This document shows, one piece after another, positions 9,374 through 17,760 of a DNA stretch of 64,000 nucleotides. Position 1 is the first letter of the stretch. Each line of letters begins with the position of its first letter. The notes beneath the pieces are model-generated. The model was not told the DNA's origin and did not search any database. It was given only the letters and a program-made list of their open reading frames with translations. This DNA is from Chitinilyticum litopenaei DSM 21440. GTDB lineage: Bacteria > Pseudomonadota > Gammaproteobacteria > Burkholderiales > Chitinibacteraceae. The position numbers and the translations under genes were made by a program. The stretch covers positions 62,001-126,000 of the forward strand of contig NZ_ATZJ01000001.1 in the NCBI RefSeq assembly GCF_000428145.1, given 5' to 3'.

Positions 9374-9455
9374 CGTCATTCCCGCGTACGCGGGAATCCA
9401 GATGACGGTGTGAAATCAAGCGTTGCTCTGGATGCCCGCCTTCGCGGGCATGACG
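9374..9455. repeat. dRS3-like inverted-repeat doublet
   Basis: Two palindromes (CGTCATTCCCGCG..CGCGGGAATCCAGA and TCTGGATGCCCGC..GCGGGCATGACG) that are also inverted relative to each other, so the 82-bp unit can form one long cruciform. It resembles the short dRS3-type repeats common in Neisseria and other proteobacteria. It lies just upstream of the ChbG-like gene. Confidence 0.7.
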
Positions 9456-9563
9456 AAAAAAGGGTTTCTGCAGGAGAGACACAATCAGGAAACAGTAAGA
9501 ATATGGACAGCACTTCAAGGGCAAGGCACACTGCCAGCACCGTTCCCAGCCACCACGCCGAGC

Positions 9564-10523
9564 ATGCCGCGCCGTCTGCTTCCGCTCCTGTTTGCCCCTT
9601 TGCTGCTGTCGCCAGCCGCGCACGCCACCGCACTGGCCGAATGTCTCGGTTACGAGGCTGGGGCGCGACTGATAACGGTGAACGCCGATGATCTGGGCAT
9701 GCACCCGGATCTTGATCGCGCCGCGCTGGCGCTGCTCGATGCGCGGCAGATCCAGTCGGTATCCATCATGCCACCCGCCCCCAATTTCGCGGCAACGGCG
9801 CGGGCCCTGGCCGAACGCAAGCAGGCCGTCGGCGTCCATCTGACGCTGACCAACGAGTGGCAGGCCGCACAGGGCTGGGGCGGCGTGCTGCCGGCAAGCG
9901 CAGTGCCTTCGCTGTACAACGCACAAGGCCGGCTGTGGGCAACGACCGAGGAAGTCGGCAAGCACGCGAAGCTGGATGACGTGAAACAGGAAATCCGTGC
10001 GCAAATCGCCAGGGTCAAGGCCGCCGGGCTGCGCATCAGCCATCTCGACGCGCACATGCTGTTCTGGGCGGCACGCCCGGATCTGCTGGACTTCTACTTC
10101 AGCCTGCCCCGGGAAACCGGCTACCCGGTGATCACGCAAATCCACCGCGAAGCGCTGGCCGGGCAGCAGAAGATCACGGCGCAATTGCAGCGTGAGGGTG
10201 TGCTGACGCCGGATACCTATTCGATGCATTACAACCCGGCGCAGCGCGTGCGCGGCGAGCCCTATCCGGGCTATGCACGCCTGCTGGCCGAGCTGCCGGC
10301 AGGGCTGAACCACATTGCCATCCACCCGGCCGAGCACAGCCCTGCCGCCGAGCGGGCAATTGCCGACCTCACGCTGCGCCTGTCCGATTACGATGCATGG
10401 CGCAACCCGGCCATACAGGAACTGCTCCGCAAGGAGAAGCTGCAGCCGGTCGATCTGCAAGGGCTGCAGGCGCTGCAAGACAAGGCCAAGACCGGCGCGC
10501 TGCCCTGCCTGACGCGCCCGTGA
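9564..10523 (+). CDS. Exported ChbG/YdjC-like carbohydrate deacetylase
   Basis: A 319-residue protein with a signal peptide (MPRRLLPLLFAPLLLSPA, likely cut after AHA). The mature part is a YdjC/ChbG-type deacetylase: ITVNADDLGMH (metal-binding Asp pair), GVHLTLT, SHLDAHM and HIAIHPAEH. The family removes N-acetyl groups from chitooligosaccharides or other N-acetylated sugars. The usual cytoplasmic ChbG lacks a signal peptide, so this one should act in the periplasm or outside. The frame is open upstream to 9423, but that extension lies in the dRS3-like repeat, so the start at 9564 is chosen from the signal peptide; its ribosome binding site is weak. Confidence 0.8.
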   Translation: MPRRLLPLLFAPLLLSPAAHATALAECLGYEAGARLITVNADDLGMHPDLDRAALALLDARQIQSVSIMPPAPNFAATARALAERKQAVGVHLTLTNEWQAAQGWGGVLPASAVPSLYNAQGRLWATTEEVGKHAKLDDVKQEIRAQIARVKAAGLRISHLDAHMLFWAARPDLLDFYFSLPRETGYPVITQIHREALAGQQKITAQLQREGVLTPDTYSMHYNPAQRVRGEPYPGYARLLAELPAGLNHIAIHPAEHSPAAERAIADLTLRLSDYDAWRNPAIQELLRKEKLQPVDLQGLQALQDKAKTGALPCLTRP

Positions 10524-10616
10524 AGGCTGGCGCCCGCTTTTCCCTGCGGGGCCGGGATTGAGATCGCGGGCGTTCGCCCCCATGCTGGTGTTTCCCTCCC
10601 CGAACGCCGGTGCCGC

Positions 10617-11129
10617 ATGCCCATCACGATCCGCCCCATTACCGCCACCGACTGGCCCGCTGTCTGGCCCATCCTGCAGCAGACCTTTGCCAGCGGCGAC
10701 AGCTATCCCTTCCCGCCTGACAGCAGCGAAGCAGACATTCGCCATGCCTGGCTGGATGTGCCGCAACAAACCTTTGTCGCCTGCGCTGAAGACGGCGCGA
10801 TTGTCGGCACGTATTACATCAAGCCCAACCAGACCGGCCTTGGCAGCCATGTCTGCAACTGCGGCTATGTGGTGGCGCCGGCGGCCAGCGGGCGCGGCAT
10901 TGCCACGACGATGTGCGTGCATTCGCAGGCGACGGCGCTGGCGTTGGGCTTTCGCGCGATGCAGTTCAATCTGGTCGTCGCGACCAACACCCGCGCGGTG
11001 CGACTGTGGCGGCATCTGGGTTTCGAGCAGGTCGGCGTACTGCCCGGCGCCTTCCGCCATGCGCGACTGGGTTATGTCGACGCACTGGTACTGTTCAAAA
11101 CCCTTAGCCCCCAAGAAGTCAAGGTATAG
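10617..11129 (+). CDS. GNAT family N-acetyltransferase
   Basis: A 170-residue GNAT fold protein. The acetyl-CoA loop is YVVAPAASGRGIATTM (R/Q-x-x-G-x-G/A type) and the C-terminal ATNTRAVRLWRHLGFEQVG matches motif B. It resembles acyltransferases of small amines or amino acids; the acceptor is unknown. The stop codon TAG lies inside the left arm of a 49-bp palindromic element (GGTATAGG), so the last residues (EVKV) and the terminus come from the repeat junction, and the ancestral C-terminus may have been different. Confidence 0.82.
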   Translation: MPITIRPITATDWPAVWPILQQTFASGDSYPFPPDSSEADIRHAWLDVPQQTFVACAEDGAIVGTYYIKPNQTGLGSHVCNCGYVVAPAASGRGIATTMCVHSQATALALGFRAMQFNLVVATNTRAVRLWRHLGFEQVGVLPGAFRHARLGYVDALVLFKTLSPQEVKV

Positions 11130-11170
11130 GCCTACACGCTTTTATCAAAAAGGGCTGCAGCCCTATACCA
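11122..11170. repeat. 49-bp dispersed palindromic element, well-preserved copy
   Basis: Ends AGGTATAGG and CTATACC; centre GCTTTTATCAAAAAGGGC then TGCAGCC. The arms pair to form a hairpin. It supplies the stop codon of the acetyltransferase and lies before a bidirectional terminator. Confidence 0.8.
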
Positions 11171-11207
11171 TCAAAGTCATGACATTCAGTGGCCCGCCTC
11201 CGGCCAC

Positions 11208-11236
11208 AAAAAACCCCGCCGCAGCGGGGTTTTTTT
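11208..11236. terminator. Bidirectional Rho-independent terminator
   Basis: Stem CCCCGC / GCGGGG with a CGCA loop, preceded by AAAAAA and followed by TTTTTTT, so it can end transcription from both sides. It separates the convergent acetyltransferase and DAHP synthase genes. Confidence 0.9.
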
Positions 11237-11253
11237 CAGGGCAGCAATGCCAA

Positions 11254-12324
11254 TCAGGCGGCAACCTTGGCCTGCGCACGGCGATGCGCAACGGCGTCGG
11301 CCAGCTCGTTCAGCAGTTTTTCGGTGTCGTCCCAGCCGATGCAGGCGTCGGTGATGGACTGGCCGTAGCACAGCTCCTTGCCGGCGCCATCGTCCTGACG
11401 ACCTTCGACCAGATGGCTTTCGACCATCACACCGAAGATGGCGTCGTTGCCATCGCGCAGCTGGGCGGAAATGTCGCTGCAGACTTCCATCTGGCGGCGG
11501 AAATCCTTGCGGCTGTTGGCGTGGCTGAAGTCGACCATGATTTTCTGCGGCAGACCGGCGGCGGCCAGGTCGGCAGCGGCGGCGCGCACGTGGTTGGCGT
11601 CGTAGTTCGGCTCCTTGCCGCCACGCAGGATGATGTGGCAATCCTTGTTGCCGCCGGTGGCGACAATCGCGGAGTGGCCGTATTTGGTTACCGACAGGAA
11701 ATGGTGCGGCTGGCCGGCGGACTTGATCGCATCGATGGCGATCTTCAGGTTGCCGTCGGTGCCGTTCTTGAAACCGACCGGGCAGGACAGGCCGGACGAC
11801 AGCTCGCGGTGCACCTGCGATTCGGTCGTGCGCGCGCCGATGGCGCCCCAGCTCATCAGGTCCGCCACGTATTGCGGGGTGATCATGTCGAGGAATTCAC
11901 CAGCAGTGGGCAGGCCCATGCTGTTCAGATCGACCAGCAGCTTGCGCGCGATGCGCAGGCCGTCGTTGATCGCGAAGCTGCCGTTCAGGTACGGGTCGTT
12001 GATCAGGCCCTTCCAGCCAACCGTGGTACGCGGCTTTTCGAAATACACGCGCATCACGATTTCGAGGCGGTCTTTCAGCTTCTCGCGCAAGGGCAGCAGG
12101 CGCTCGCCATATTCCAGCGCGGATTTCACATCGTGGATCGAACAGGGGCCGATGATGACCAGCAGGCGGTCGTCGTCGCCGGCCAGAATGTTGTGGATGG
12201 CATTGCGGGCATTGAAGACGGTGGTGGAGCCCAGCTCGCTGACCGGAAACTTCTCGATCACGGCCACGGGCGGGAGAAGTTCCTTGATTTCGCGGATGCG
12301 TACGTCGTCGGTCTGGTAGTGCAT
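11254..12324 (-). CDS. aroG: 3-deoxy-7-phosphoheptulonate (DAHP) synthase, AroG/AroF type
   Basis: A 356-residue class I-alpha DAHP synthase that condenses phosphoenolpyruvate with erythrose 4-phosphate, the first step of the shikimate pathway. Motifs include LLVIIGPCSIHD, MRVYFEKPRTTVGWKG, GEFLDMITPQY, GARTTESQVHRELSSGLSCP, GFKNGTDG and MVDFSHANS, which carry the PEP-binding and metal-binding residues. The length matches E. coli AroF, G and H. The feedback specificity (Phe, Tyr or Trp) cannot be told by eye. Single gene, ended by the terminator at 11208. Confidence 0.95.
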   Translation of the reverse strand: MHYQTDDVRIREIKELLPPVAVIEKFPVSELGSTTVFNARNAIHNILAGDDDRLLVIIGPCSIHDVKSALEYGERLLPLREKLKDRLEIVMRVYFEKPRTTVGWKGLINDPYLNGSFAINDGLRIARKLLVDLNSMGLPTAGEFLDMITPQYVADLMSWGAIGARTTESQVHRELSSGLSCPVGFKNGTDGNLKIAIDAIKSAGQPHHFLSVTKYGHSAIVATGGNKDCHIILRGGKEPNYDANHVRAAAADLAAAGLPQKIMVDFSHANSRKDFRRQMEVCSDISAQLRDGNDAIFGVMVESHLVEGRQDDGAGKELCYGQSITDACIGWDDTEKLLNELADAVAHRRAQAKVAA

Positions 12325-12488
12325 GCTGGTCTCTCTGCGGCTGGGTGCCGGGTACGGGTTAATGCCAATCGCGCCAACCCGGCAAGCTTGTTCTTCAAAG
12401 CAACGAGATTAGCGTTTTCGGCCTGAGCCGTCCAGTTTGCACGGGCAATCGGTGTGATAGGCCATCTTGATCGGCGCAGCCGCCGCGA

Positions 12489-12914
12489 TCAGCGCCGGCA
12501 ATCGGCGCAGGCGCCCTTGATGGTGATTTCGATCTGCTCGGCAACAAAGCCGCTGGGCAGCACCACCGGCAGCTCGGTGCTGATCTGATCCAGACAGTAG
12601 AAACGGCCGCAGTGCTGGCAGTGGAAATGGGCGTGATGATGGGGCGTGCTGTGAGCGGCGGCGAAACGCCAGACACGGTCATCACCGGCCAGCTTGTGTG
12701 CGAGGCCGGCATCGGTGAGCCAGTCAAGCACGCGGTAGACGGTGACGCGGTCGACCCCCTCGCCCAGCGCGGCCAGCACGTCGAGGTGCGACAGCGGGTG
12801 GGGCGTGGCAAGCAGGATGGCCAGCACATTGACGCGCATGGCGGTGGTGCGGCCGGCAACGGCGGCAACGAGGCGATGCGCCTCTTCCTGCCGGTCCGGC
12901 ACGGATTGCGGCAT
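12489..12914 (-). CDS. zur: Fur-family regulator, Zur-like (zinc uptake)
   Basis: A 141-residue Fur-fold repressor with an N-terminal winged helix (VDRVTVYRVLDWLTDAGLAHK) and a histidine-rich hinge (HSTPHHHAHFHC). There are two CxxC pairs for structural zinc (CQHCGRFYC and GACADC). The pattern favours Zur over Fur. It is 9 bp downstream of dksA on the same strand, so the two are probably co-transcribed. In Pseudomonas, Zur controls a zinc-free DksA paralogue, which makes this pairing suggestive, but no clear Zur box was found upstream. Confidence 0.8.
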   Translation of the reverse strand: MPQSVPDRQEEAHRLVAAVAGRTTAMRVNVLAILLATPHPLSHLDVLAALGEGVDRVTVYRVLDWLTDAGLAHKLAGDDRVWRFAAAHSTPHHHAHFHCQHCGRFYCLDQISTELPVVLPSGFVAEQIEITIKGACADCRR

Positions 12915-12923
12915 CGGAATGCC

Positions 12924-13340
12924 TTAGTCGGCGAACTGCTTTTTCAGGCGTTCGCGGCGTTCCTGGGCTTCCAGCGACAGCGAGGCGGTCGGGCGGGCCA
13001 AGAGGCGCGCCAGCCCGATGGGCTCGCCGGTGTCCTCGCAGAAGCCATACTCGCCGGAGTCGATCTTGCGCACGGTGGAGTCGATCTTCTGCAGCAGTTT
13101 GCGCTCGCGGTCACGCGTGCGCAGCTCGAGGGCATACTCTTCTTCGAGGGTGGCGCGGTCGGCCGGGTCGGGAGTGGCTTCCTGCTCCTGCAGGTGCTGG
13201 CTGGTCTGCGTGGCATTGGCCAGCAGCTCGGCTTTCATCTGCAGCAGGCGTTCACGGAAGAACTCCAGATGATCGGCGTTCATGTAATCGTCTTCGGGGC
13301 CGTTCCAGGAGAGGATATCTTGTTCCGTCAGTTTGGCCAT
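12924..13340 (-). CDS. dksA: RNA polymerase-binding transcription factor DksA
   Basis: A 138-residue DksA that binds the RNA polymerase secondary channel and works with ppGpp. The coiled coil carries the acidic tip around DPADRATLEEEYALELR, and the C-terminus is the zinc-finger region. Only the first of the four classical cysteines remains (YGFCEDTGEPIG, then ARPTASLSLEAQ), so it cannot form the E. coli-type Cys4 zinc site. Many alpha- and betaproteobacterial DksA proteins share this pattern, so it is a variant rather than a defect. The start at 13340 gives the usual family N-terminus. Confidence 0.93.
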   Translation of the reverse strand: MAKLTEQDILSWNGPEDDYMNADHLEFFRERLLQMKAELLANATQTSQHLQEQEATPDPADRATLEEEYALELRTRDRERKLLQKIDSTVRKIDSGEYGFCEDTGEPIGLARLLARPTASLSLEAQERRERLKKQFAD

Positions 13341-13578
13341 GGATCGTTCTCGCGCGTGAAAAGCTTGGAAATCGCCGGCATTCCTTACACGGTCTGCCAA
13401 GCTCTAAATGGGCAGGGAGCTTAATCAAGTCGCCACCCGATTGCAATAAGGGTAAACAGGACTTTTGCCATTTGTCGGACTTATACCACGGCCTGACTAC
13501 AAGCGGTCAGCCGGTCTTGGCCGGCGTGCCAGCTGTGCTACACTCGCCCGTTATTCTGGCGGATTGGCAAGACGGGGT

Positions 13579-14463
13579 ATGGATCGCTCGCAACGTATCA
13601 TGGTGGCTGCAGTGCTGCTTTCTGCAGTGGTGCATGCGTTGCCGGTGCTAGGCATCGAGATGCTGCGCGGTCTGGGCCTGGAGGGCCGCAAGCGCCCCAA
13701 GGCCACCGAATCGCTGGAAGTCGTGCTGGTCAACCAGCGCACCGATACCGCCCCGGCCAAGGCCGAAGTGCTCGCCCAGAGCAATCTCGACGGTGGCGGC
13801 AATACCGACGCCAAGCATCGCGCCACCTCGCCGCTGCCGGCCAAGGACGCCCCACCGGCCACCGAGCTCGAGCAAAAGCAGCAGGAGCAGAAACAGCTTG
13901 AGCAAAAGGCCGCCGAGCTGATGCGGCGGATCAAATCCGAACACCACGCTCCCGCCCAGGACAACAAGACACAACAGGCGCAGCCGGAAGGCAGCGGTAT
14001 CGATCAGGAAACGCTGAAGCAGCAGGCGCGCGACCTTGCCGGCATGGCCGCGCAGATCGACAAGAATTACAACGCCTACCAGCAAAAGCCGCGCAAGGCC
14101 TTTGTCGGCGTGCGCGCCCAGCAGACCAGCGTCGCCATGTATGTCGACAACTGGCGCCAGAAGATCGAGCGCGTCGGTACGCTGACCTACCCGACCGACA
14201 GCCGCGGCCAGAAGCTGGCCGGCACGCTGCGCATCACGGTGGAAATCGCCGCCGACGGCAGCATCGCGTCCTCCAGCGTCGAAAAGTCTTCCGGCAATCC
14301 GGAGCTGGATGCGCAGGCACTGCGCATTCTGAAGCTGTCTTCGCCCTTCCCGCCGCTGCCGCCCGATATCAAGGCGACCGATTCGTCCGGCATGCCCGCG
14401 CAGTACCTGGTCATCACCCGCACCTGGACCTTCGCCAAGGGCGGCGGCTTCGATACGCAATGA
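13579..14463 (+). CDS. tonB: TonB-family energy transducer
   Basis: A 294-residue protein that couples the proton-motive force to outer-membrane receptors. One N-terminal membrane helix lies at ~7-28 (IMVAAVLLSAVVHALPVLGI). A long hydrophilic periplasmic linker follows, with a Q/E/K-rich coiled-coil stretch at ~93-116 rather than the usual Pro-Glu/Pro-Lys repeats. The C-terminal TonB domain has VAMYVDNWRQKIERVGTLTYP and GSIASSSVEKSSGNPELDAQ. No exbB/exbD genes are adjacent. The ATG at 13579 is chosen because it starts directly before the basic residues of the anchor. Confidence 0.88.
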   Translation: MDRSQRIMVAAVLLSAVVHALPVLGIEMLRGLGLEGRKRPKATESLEVVLVNQRTDTAPAKAEVLAQSNLDGGGNTDAKHRATSPLPAKDAPPATELEQKQQEQKQLEQKAAELMRRIKSEHHAPAQDNKTQQAQPEGSGIDQETLKQQARDLAGMAAQIDKNYNAYQQKPRKAFVGVRAQQTSVAMYVDNWRQKIERVGTLTYPTDSRGQKLAGTLRITVEIAADGSIASSSVEKSSGNPELDAQALRILKLSSPFPPLPPDIKATDSSGMPAQYLVITRTWTFAKGGGFDTQ

Positions 14464-14515
14464 GGGCAGGGCCTGTCCCGGCAGCAGCCAGCGCCCTTGT
14501 TCTGGACACGCAATC

Positions 14516-15058
14516 GTGACCCCCGCCCCGCCCACCCGCATCCTCGGCATCGACCCCGGCTCGCGCATCACCGGTTTTGGCGTCATCGACGTCGCCGGCA
14601 GCCAGCAGGTGTATGTCGCTTCCGGCTGCATCCGCACGCAGGGCGGCAGCCTGCCCGAACGCGTGAAAATCCTGCTCGACGGCATACGCCAGGTCGTTGA
14701 CACCTATCGCCCCGACATCGCCGCGGTGGAAATCGTCTTCGTCAACGTCAACCCGCAATCGACGCTGATGCTGGGGCAGGCGCGCGGCGCCGTCGTCGCC
14801 GGCCTGGTCGCGGCCAGTTTGCCGGTGGCGGAATACACCGCGCTGCAGGTCAAGCAGGCGGTGGTCGGCAACGGCCACGCCGACAAGGACCAGGTCGCGC
14901 ACATGGTGCAGCGCCTGCTGCGCCTCACCGGCCGCCCGCAGGCCGATGCCGCCGATGCGCTGGGCGTGGCGCTGACGCATGCGCAGCACAGCGGCGGTGC
15001 CGCCAGGCAATTGGCCGGCCACCGGCAGCTGAGCATGAAGCGCGGCCGCATGGCCTGA
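14516..15058 (+). CDS. ruvC: Holliday junction resolvase RuvC (crossover junction endodeoxyribonuclease)
   Basis: A 180-residue RuvC that cuts Holliday junctions moved by RuvAB. Catalytic acidic positions are in ILGIDPGSRITGFGV (first Asp), AAVEIVFV (Glu) and near the C-terminus in QADAADALGVALTHA (Asp pair). The GTG at 14516 is the start that fits the family N-terminus; its ribosome binding site is weak. The ruvA and ruvB genes are not in the window. It starts 52 bp after tonB on the same strand. Confidence 0.95.
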   Translation: MTPAPPTRILGIDPGSRITGFGVIDVAGSQQVYVASGCIRTQGGSLPERVKILLDGIRQVVDTYRPDIAAVEIVFVNVNPQSTLMLGQARGAVVAGLVAASLPVAEYTALQVKQAVVGNGHADKDQVAHMVQRLLRLTGRPQADAADALGVALTHAQHSGGAARQLAGHRQLSMKRGRMA

Positions 15059-15138
15059 TCGCGCCGCCGTTTGCCGGGCGCTGTCAGCATCGCGGCCGAA
15101 AACGGCTAGGCTGCAGCCATCCACAGGAGAAATCCGCG

Positions 15139-15912
15139 ATGCGCCTGCTTCCTTCCTGCCTCGCCCTGCTGTGCTGGCTGCCGGCTCTGGCTGCCGATCC
15201 GCTTGCCCTGGCAACCCACGGCCGCCATACGCCGCCGTTTTATGAAATCGGCAGCGACGGCAAGGCACGCGGCGCCTGTCCGGAATTGCTGCAGGCCATG
15301 AGCGATGCCAGACCGGGCCTGGTGTTCACTGGCACCGAAACGCTGATGTCACTGAGCCTGATCGAGAAAGCACTGGCCCAGCGCCGCATTGATGTGGTGT
15401 GCAGCCTCGGGCGTACCGCCCAGCGCGAGGCCATCGCCGACTTCCTCATTCCCGTCTGGCAAACACAGCACAAGGTCATGGTGCGCCGCGACGATCCGGT
15501 CAGCATCGCCAGCCTTGAGGAGCTGGCAGCCCATTCGCGCGAGCAGCCGGTCATCGTCAAGCGCAGCAGCGTGTACGCCGATCGCCTGCGCCTGGCCGGC
15601 GTGCTCATCGACGACAGCAGCAGCGACAACGACGGCATGCTGCGCAAGCTGCTCGGCCAGCGCGGGCGTTTCATTTACACCGACCAGCAGCAGCTGGCCG
15701 TGCTGCAGCGCGAGCCGGGCATGGCGGAGCGGCTGCGCATTCTGCCCGCCCGCCTGCACAGCGAAACACTCTATCTGGTGGTCGACAAGGCCCTGCCGGC
15801 GACGGCGCGGCAAACACTGCAAGGTGCTTTCGAGGCAGTGCGCGCTTCGGGCAGACTCCGGGCCATCCAGCTGAAATACGCCCTGGACCCTGGTGACAAG
15901 CAGGACGAATAA
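15139..15912 (+). CDS. Periplasmic substrate-binding protein (SBP_bac_3-like), tandem copy A
   Basis: A 257-residue exported protein with a signal peptide (MRLLPSCLALLCWLPALA, cut before ADPLA). The rest resembles the amino-acid-binding type 3 fold: ATHGRHTPPFYEI strand start, GACPELL, and the second lobe with RRDDPVSIASLEEL and GRFIYTDQQQL. It is a paralogue of the next gene at 16063 (shared GACPELL, LRKLL-QRGR and DDSSSDND-type blocks). No permease or ATPase is nearby, so it may be an orphan sensor or scavenging protein rather than part of an ABC importer. AGGAG lies upstream of the start. Confidence 0.75.
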   Translation: MRLLPSCLALLCWLPALAADPLALATHGRHTPPFYEIGSDGKARGACPELLQAMSDARPGLVFTGTETLMSLSLIEKALAQRRIDVVCSLGRTAQREAIADFLIPVWQTQHKVMVRRDDPVSIASLEELAAHSREQPVIVKRSSVYADRLRLAGVLIDDSSSDNDGMLRKLLGQRGRFIYTDQQQLAVLQREPGMAERLRILPARLHSETLYLVVDKALPATARQTLQGAFEAVRASGRLRAIQLKYALDPGDKQDE

Positions 15913-15916
15913 TGCA

Positions 15917-15965
15917 GGGTATATGCCATGAACTCAAAAAGGCGTTGATCTGCAAGAAAATACCA
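15917..15965. repeat. 49-bp dispersed palindromic element, degenerate copy
   Basis: GGGTATATGCC at the left and AATACCA at the right, 49 bp apart, with AAAAAGGCG inside. It begins 5 bp after the stop codon of the gene at 15139 and separates the two tandem paralogues. Confidence 0.6.
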
Positions 15966-16062
15966 GTCACCGTATACAACACGAGCCGGCTTGCCGCAGC
16001 AAGCTGACGCGTCGCGGGCCGCGTCAGCTTATACTGACGGAATGATTTCCGGAGCGCCGCTC

Positions 16063-16830
16063 ATGCGTTGTGCCAGTTTCGTGCTGCTTTGTCTTGCCCT
16101 CACCAGCGTGGCGCACGCCGAAAACTGGACGCTGCGCACCGCCGCCCGCGATACCCCGCCTTATTACTCGCTCGATGCCCAGCACCAGGCACATGGCGCC
16201 TGCCCGGAGCTGCTGAGCGCGCTGGAGCGCAAGCTGCCGGGCCTGAATGTCATCGGCAAGGAACGGCCGCTGTCGCTGGCGCTGCATGATGTCGAGCTGC
16301 AGCAAGGCAGCCTGGACATACTTTGCGGGGTTGGCGCCACCGATGCGCGCCGGGCCGCCGCCGACCTGCTGCATCCGCTGTGGGAAAGCCGGCACCGGCT
16401 GCTGGTGCGCAAGGACGATCCGGGCAACGTGAGCAGTCTCGAAGAGCTGCGCACGGCAGCCAGTGCCAGCCCGGTGCTGGCGCGCCGCATGTCCACCTTT
16501 GCCGACAAGCTGAAAAGCCAGGGCATCGCCGTCGATGACAACAGCAACGAGAACGAGGTCATGCTGCGCAAGCTGCTCGCCCAGCGCGGGCGCTATCTTT
16601 ATGGCGATGAATTGCTGCTGCAGGCGCTGATCCGGCAAGACGGGCTCGACAGGCGGCTGCGCATGCTGCCCACGGTATTCCACCGGCAAGCGCTGTATTT
16701 CCTCGCCGCCAAGCGGCTGGATGCCAGCAAGCGGCAACAGCTGCAAACGGCTTTGCAGACCATGGAGCAGGACGGCACACTGCCGGCCATCCGCAAGAAA
16801 TACGGGCTGGCCGGGATCAGCCCGCAGTAA
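16063..16830 (+). CDS. Periplasmic substrate-binding protein (SBP_bac_3-like), tandem copy B
   Basis: A 255-residue exported paralogue of the gene at 15139. The signal peptide is MRCASFVLLCLALTSVAHA, and the mature protein starts ENWTLRTAARDTPPYYSLD. It shares GACPELL, the DDPGNVSSLEEL lobe junction and LRKLLAQRGRYLYGDELLL. The start at 16063 has GGAG 8 bases upstream; an ATG at 16042 is less well placed. The tandem pair suggests a local duplication followed by divergence. Ligand unknown. Confidence 0.75.
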   Translation: MRCASFVLLCLALTSVAHAENWTLRTAARDTPPYYSLDAQHQAHGACPELLSALERKLPGLNVIGKERPLSLALHDVELQQGSLDILCGVGATDARRAAADLLHPLWESRHRLLVRKDDPGNVSSLEELRTAASASPVLARRMSTFADKLKSQGIAVDDNSNENEVMLRKLLAQRGRYLYGDELLLQALIRQDGLDRRLRMLPTVFHRQALYFLAAKRLDASKRQQLQTALQTMEQDGTLPAIRKKYGLAGISPQ

Positions 16831-16838
16831 ATCAACCA

Positions 16839-16950
16839 TTGATCCGGCCCTTTGATGTTTCATGCGCAGGAGCGAGCTTGCTGGCGATAAGCAACGCTTC
16901 GCGAGCAAGCTCGCTCCTGCGAAAATTCAAACCTCGGAAGGCCGGATCAA
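16839..16950. repeat. 112-bp REP-like element with TTGATCC ends, copy 1
   Basis: Starts TTGATCCGGCCC and ends GGCCGGATCAA, an inverted terminal repeat. The interior holds a second imperfect palindrome, AGGAGCGAGCTTGCT / AGCAAGCTCGCTCCT. It begins 8 bp after the stop codon of the preceding gene. The copy at 24194 is near-identical in layout. Confidence 0.85.
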
Positions 16951-17065
16951 TAAGCGCCGGATTTCCAGCTGATCTCAAGCACCAGGCCTAGCCCGGTACC
17001 CATCATCGTCAGCAGCACGTTTTACGTTCATGCCGTTTTCCCGGCTTCGCCTTGAAAATGACGTA

Positions 17066-17611
17066 TCAACGCAGGCGCAGCGCCCAGGCTTGCAGCGCCT
17101 GCAACTGCTGCACGATCAAGCCCTGGATTTTCTCGTCCACCAGCTCGCCCGACTCGCTGAAACTGGCGCTGAAGGCATTGGCAAATACTTCCGGACGGTT
17201 CAGCGGATGCAGGTCAAGGAAAACGCAAGTCTGCCGCAGATGATATTGCGCACGCGAAGTCCCCATGCCGCCACCGGCGCCCATGATGGCCACGGCCTTG
17301 CCGGCCAGCGGACTTTCCGCCTCGCGCGACGCCCAGTCCAGCGCATTCTTCAGCGCCGGCGCCATCGAGTAGTTGTATTCCGGGCAGGCAATCACCAGTG
17401 CATCGGCACCGCGCAACTGCTCGACCAGCCGCTGCACCGCCGCCGGCTTCTCGGTGATGTCGCCGTTGTAGAAGGGCAGATCGCCGATCTCGGCAACTTC
17501 GAACAGTACGCCTTCGGGCACATGGCTGCCGGCATAGCGCAGCAGACCGGCATTGCGGGACGCCTTGCGCAGACTGCCGCACAGGCCGACGAATTTCAGG
17601 GGCTTGCTCAT
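17066..17611 (-). CDS. NADPH-dependent FMN reductase
   Basis: A 181-residue flavodoxin-fold reductase. VGLCGSLRKASRNAGLLR is the phosphate-binding loop typical of the NADPH-dependent FMN/quinone reductase family (SsuE, ChrR, YieF); CPEYNYSMAPALKNALDWAS is its signature and GAGGGMGTSRAQYHLRQ binds cofactor. Soluble, probably dimeric or tetrameric. The start at 17611 has a strong GGAGG site, whereas the longer open frame upstream does not code. Physiological role (flavin supply, or quinone or chromate reduction) is not determined by the context. Confidence 0.9.
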   Translation of the reverse strand: MSKPLKFVGLCGSLRKASRNAGLLRYAGSHVPEGVLFEVAEIGDLPFYNGDITEKPAAVQRLVEQLRGADALVIACPEYNYSMAPALKNALDWASREAESPLAGKAVAIMGAGGGMGTSRAQYHLRQTCVFLDLHPLNRPEVFANAFSASFSESGELVDEKIQGLIVQQLQALQAWALRLR

Positions 17612-17760
17612 GGATACACCTCCGTTAAGGCCACGCGCAGGGGTGGCGGGTGCAGCCATTATGGTCGAGAGACAAGCCACCTGCCTTGCAATGAAGTGAA
17701 CGACTTCTGCGGAAATTCTGCACAAACCGCTGTGCAGGCAGCCTGGCACAAACACCCGTT

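Noticed and set aside
16951..17065. Possible gene remnant (VLLTMMGTGLGLVLEISWKS on the minus strand)
   Set aside because: The frame is interrupted by a TAA directly upstream and is too short to identify; chance is likely.
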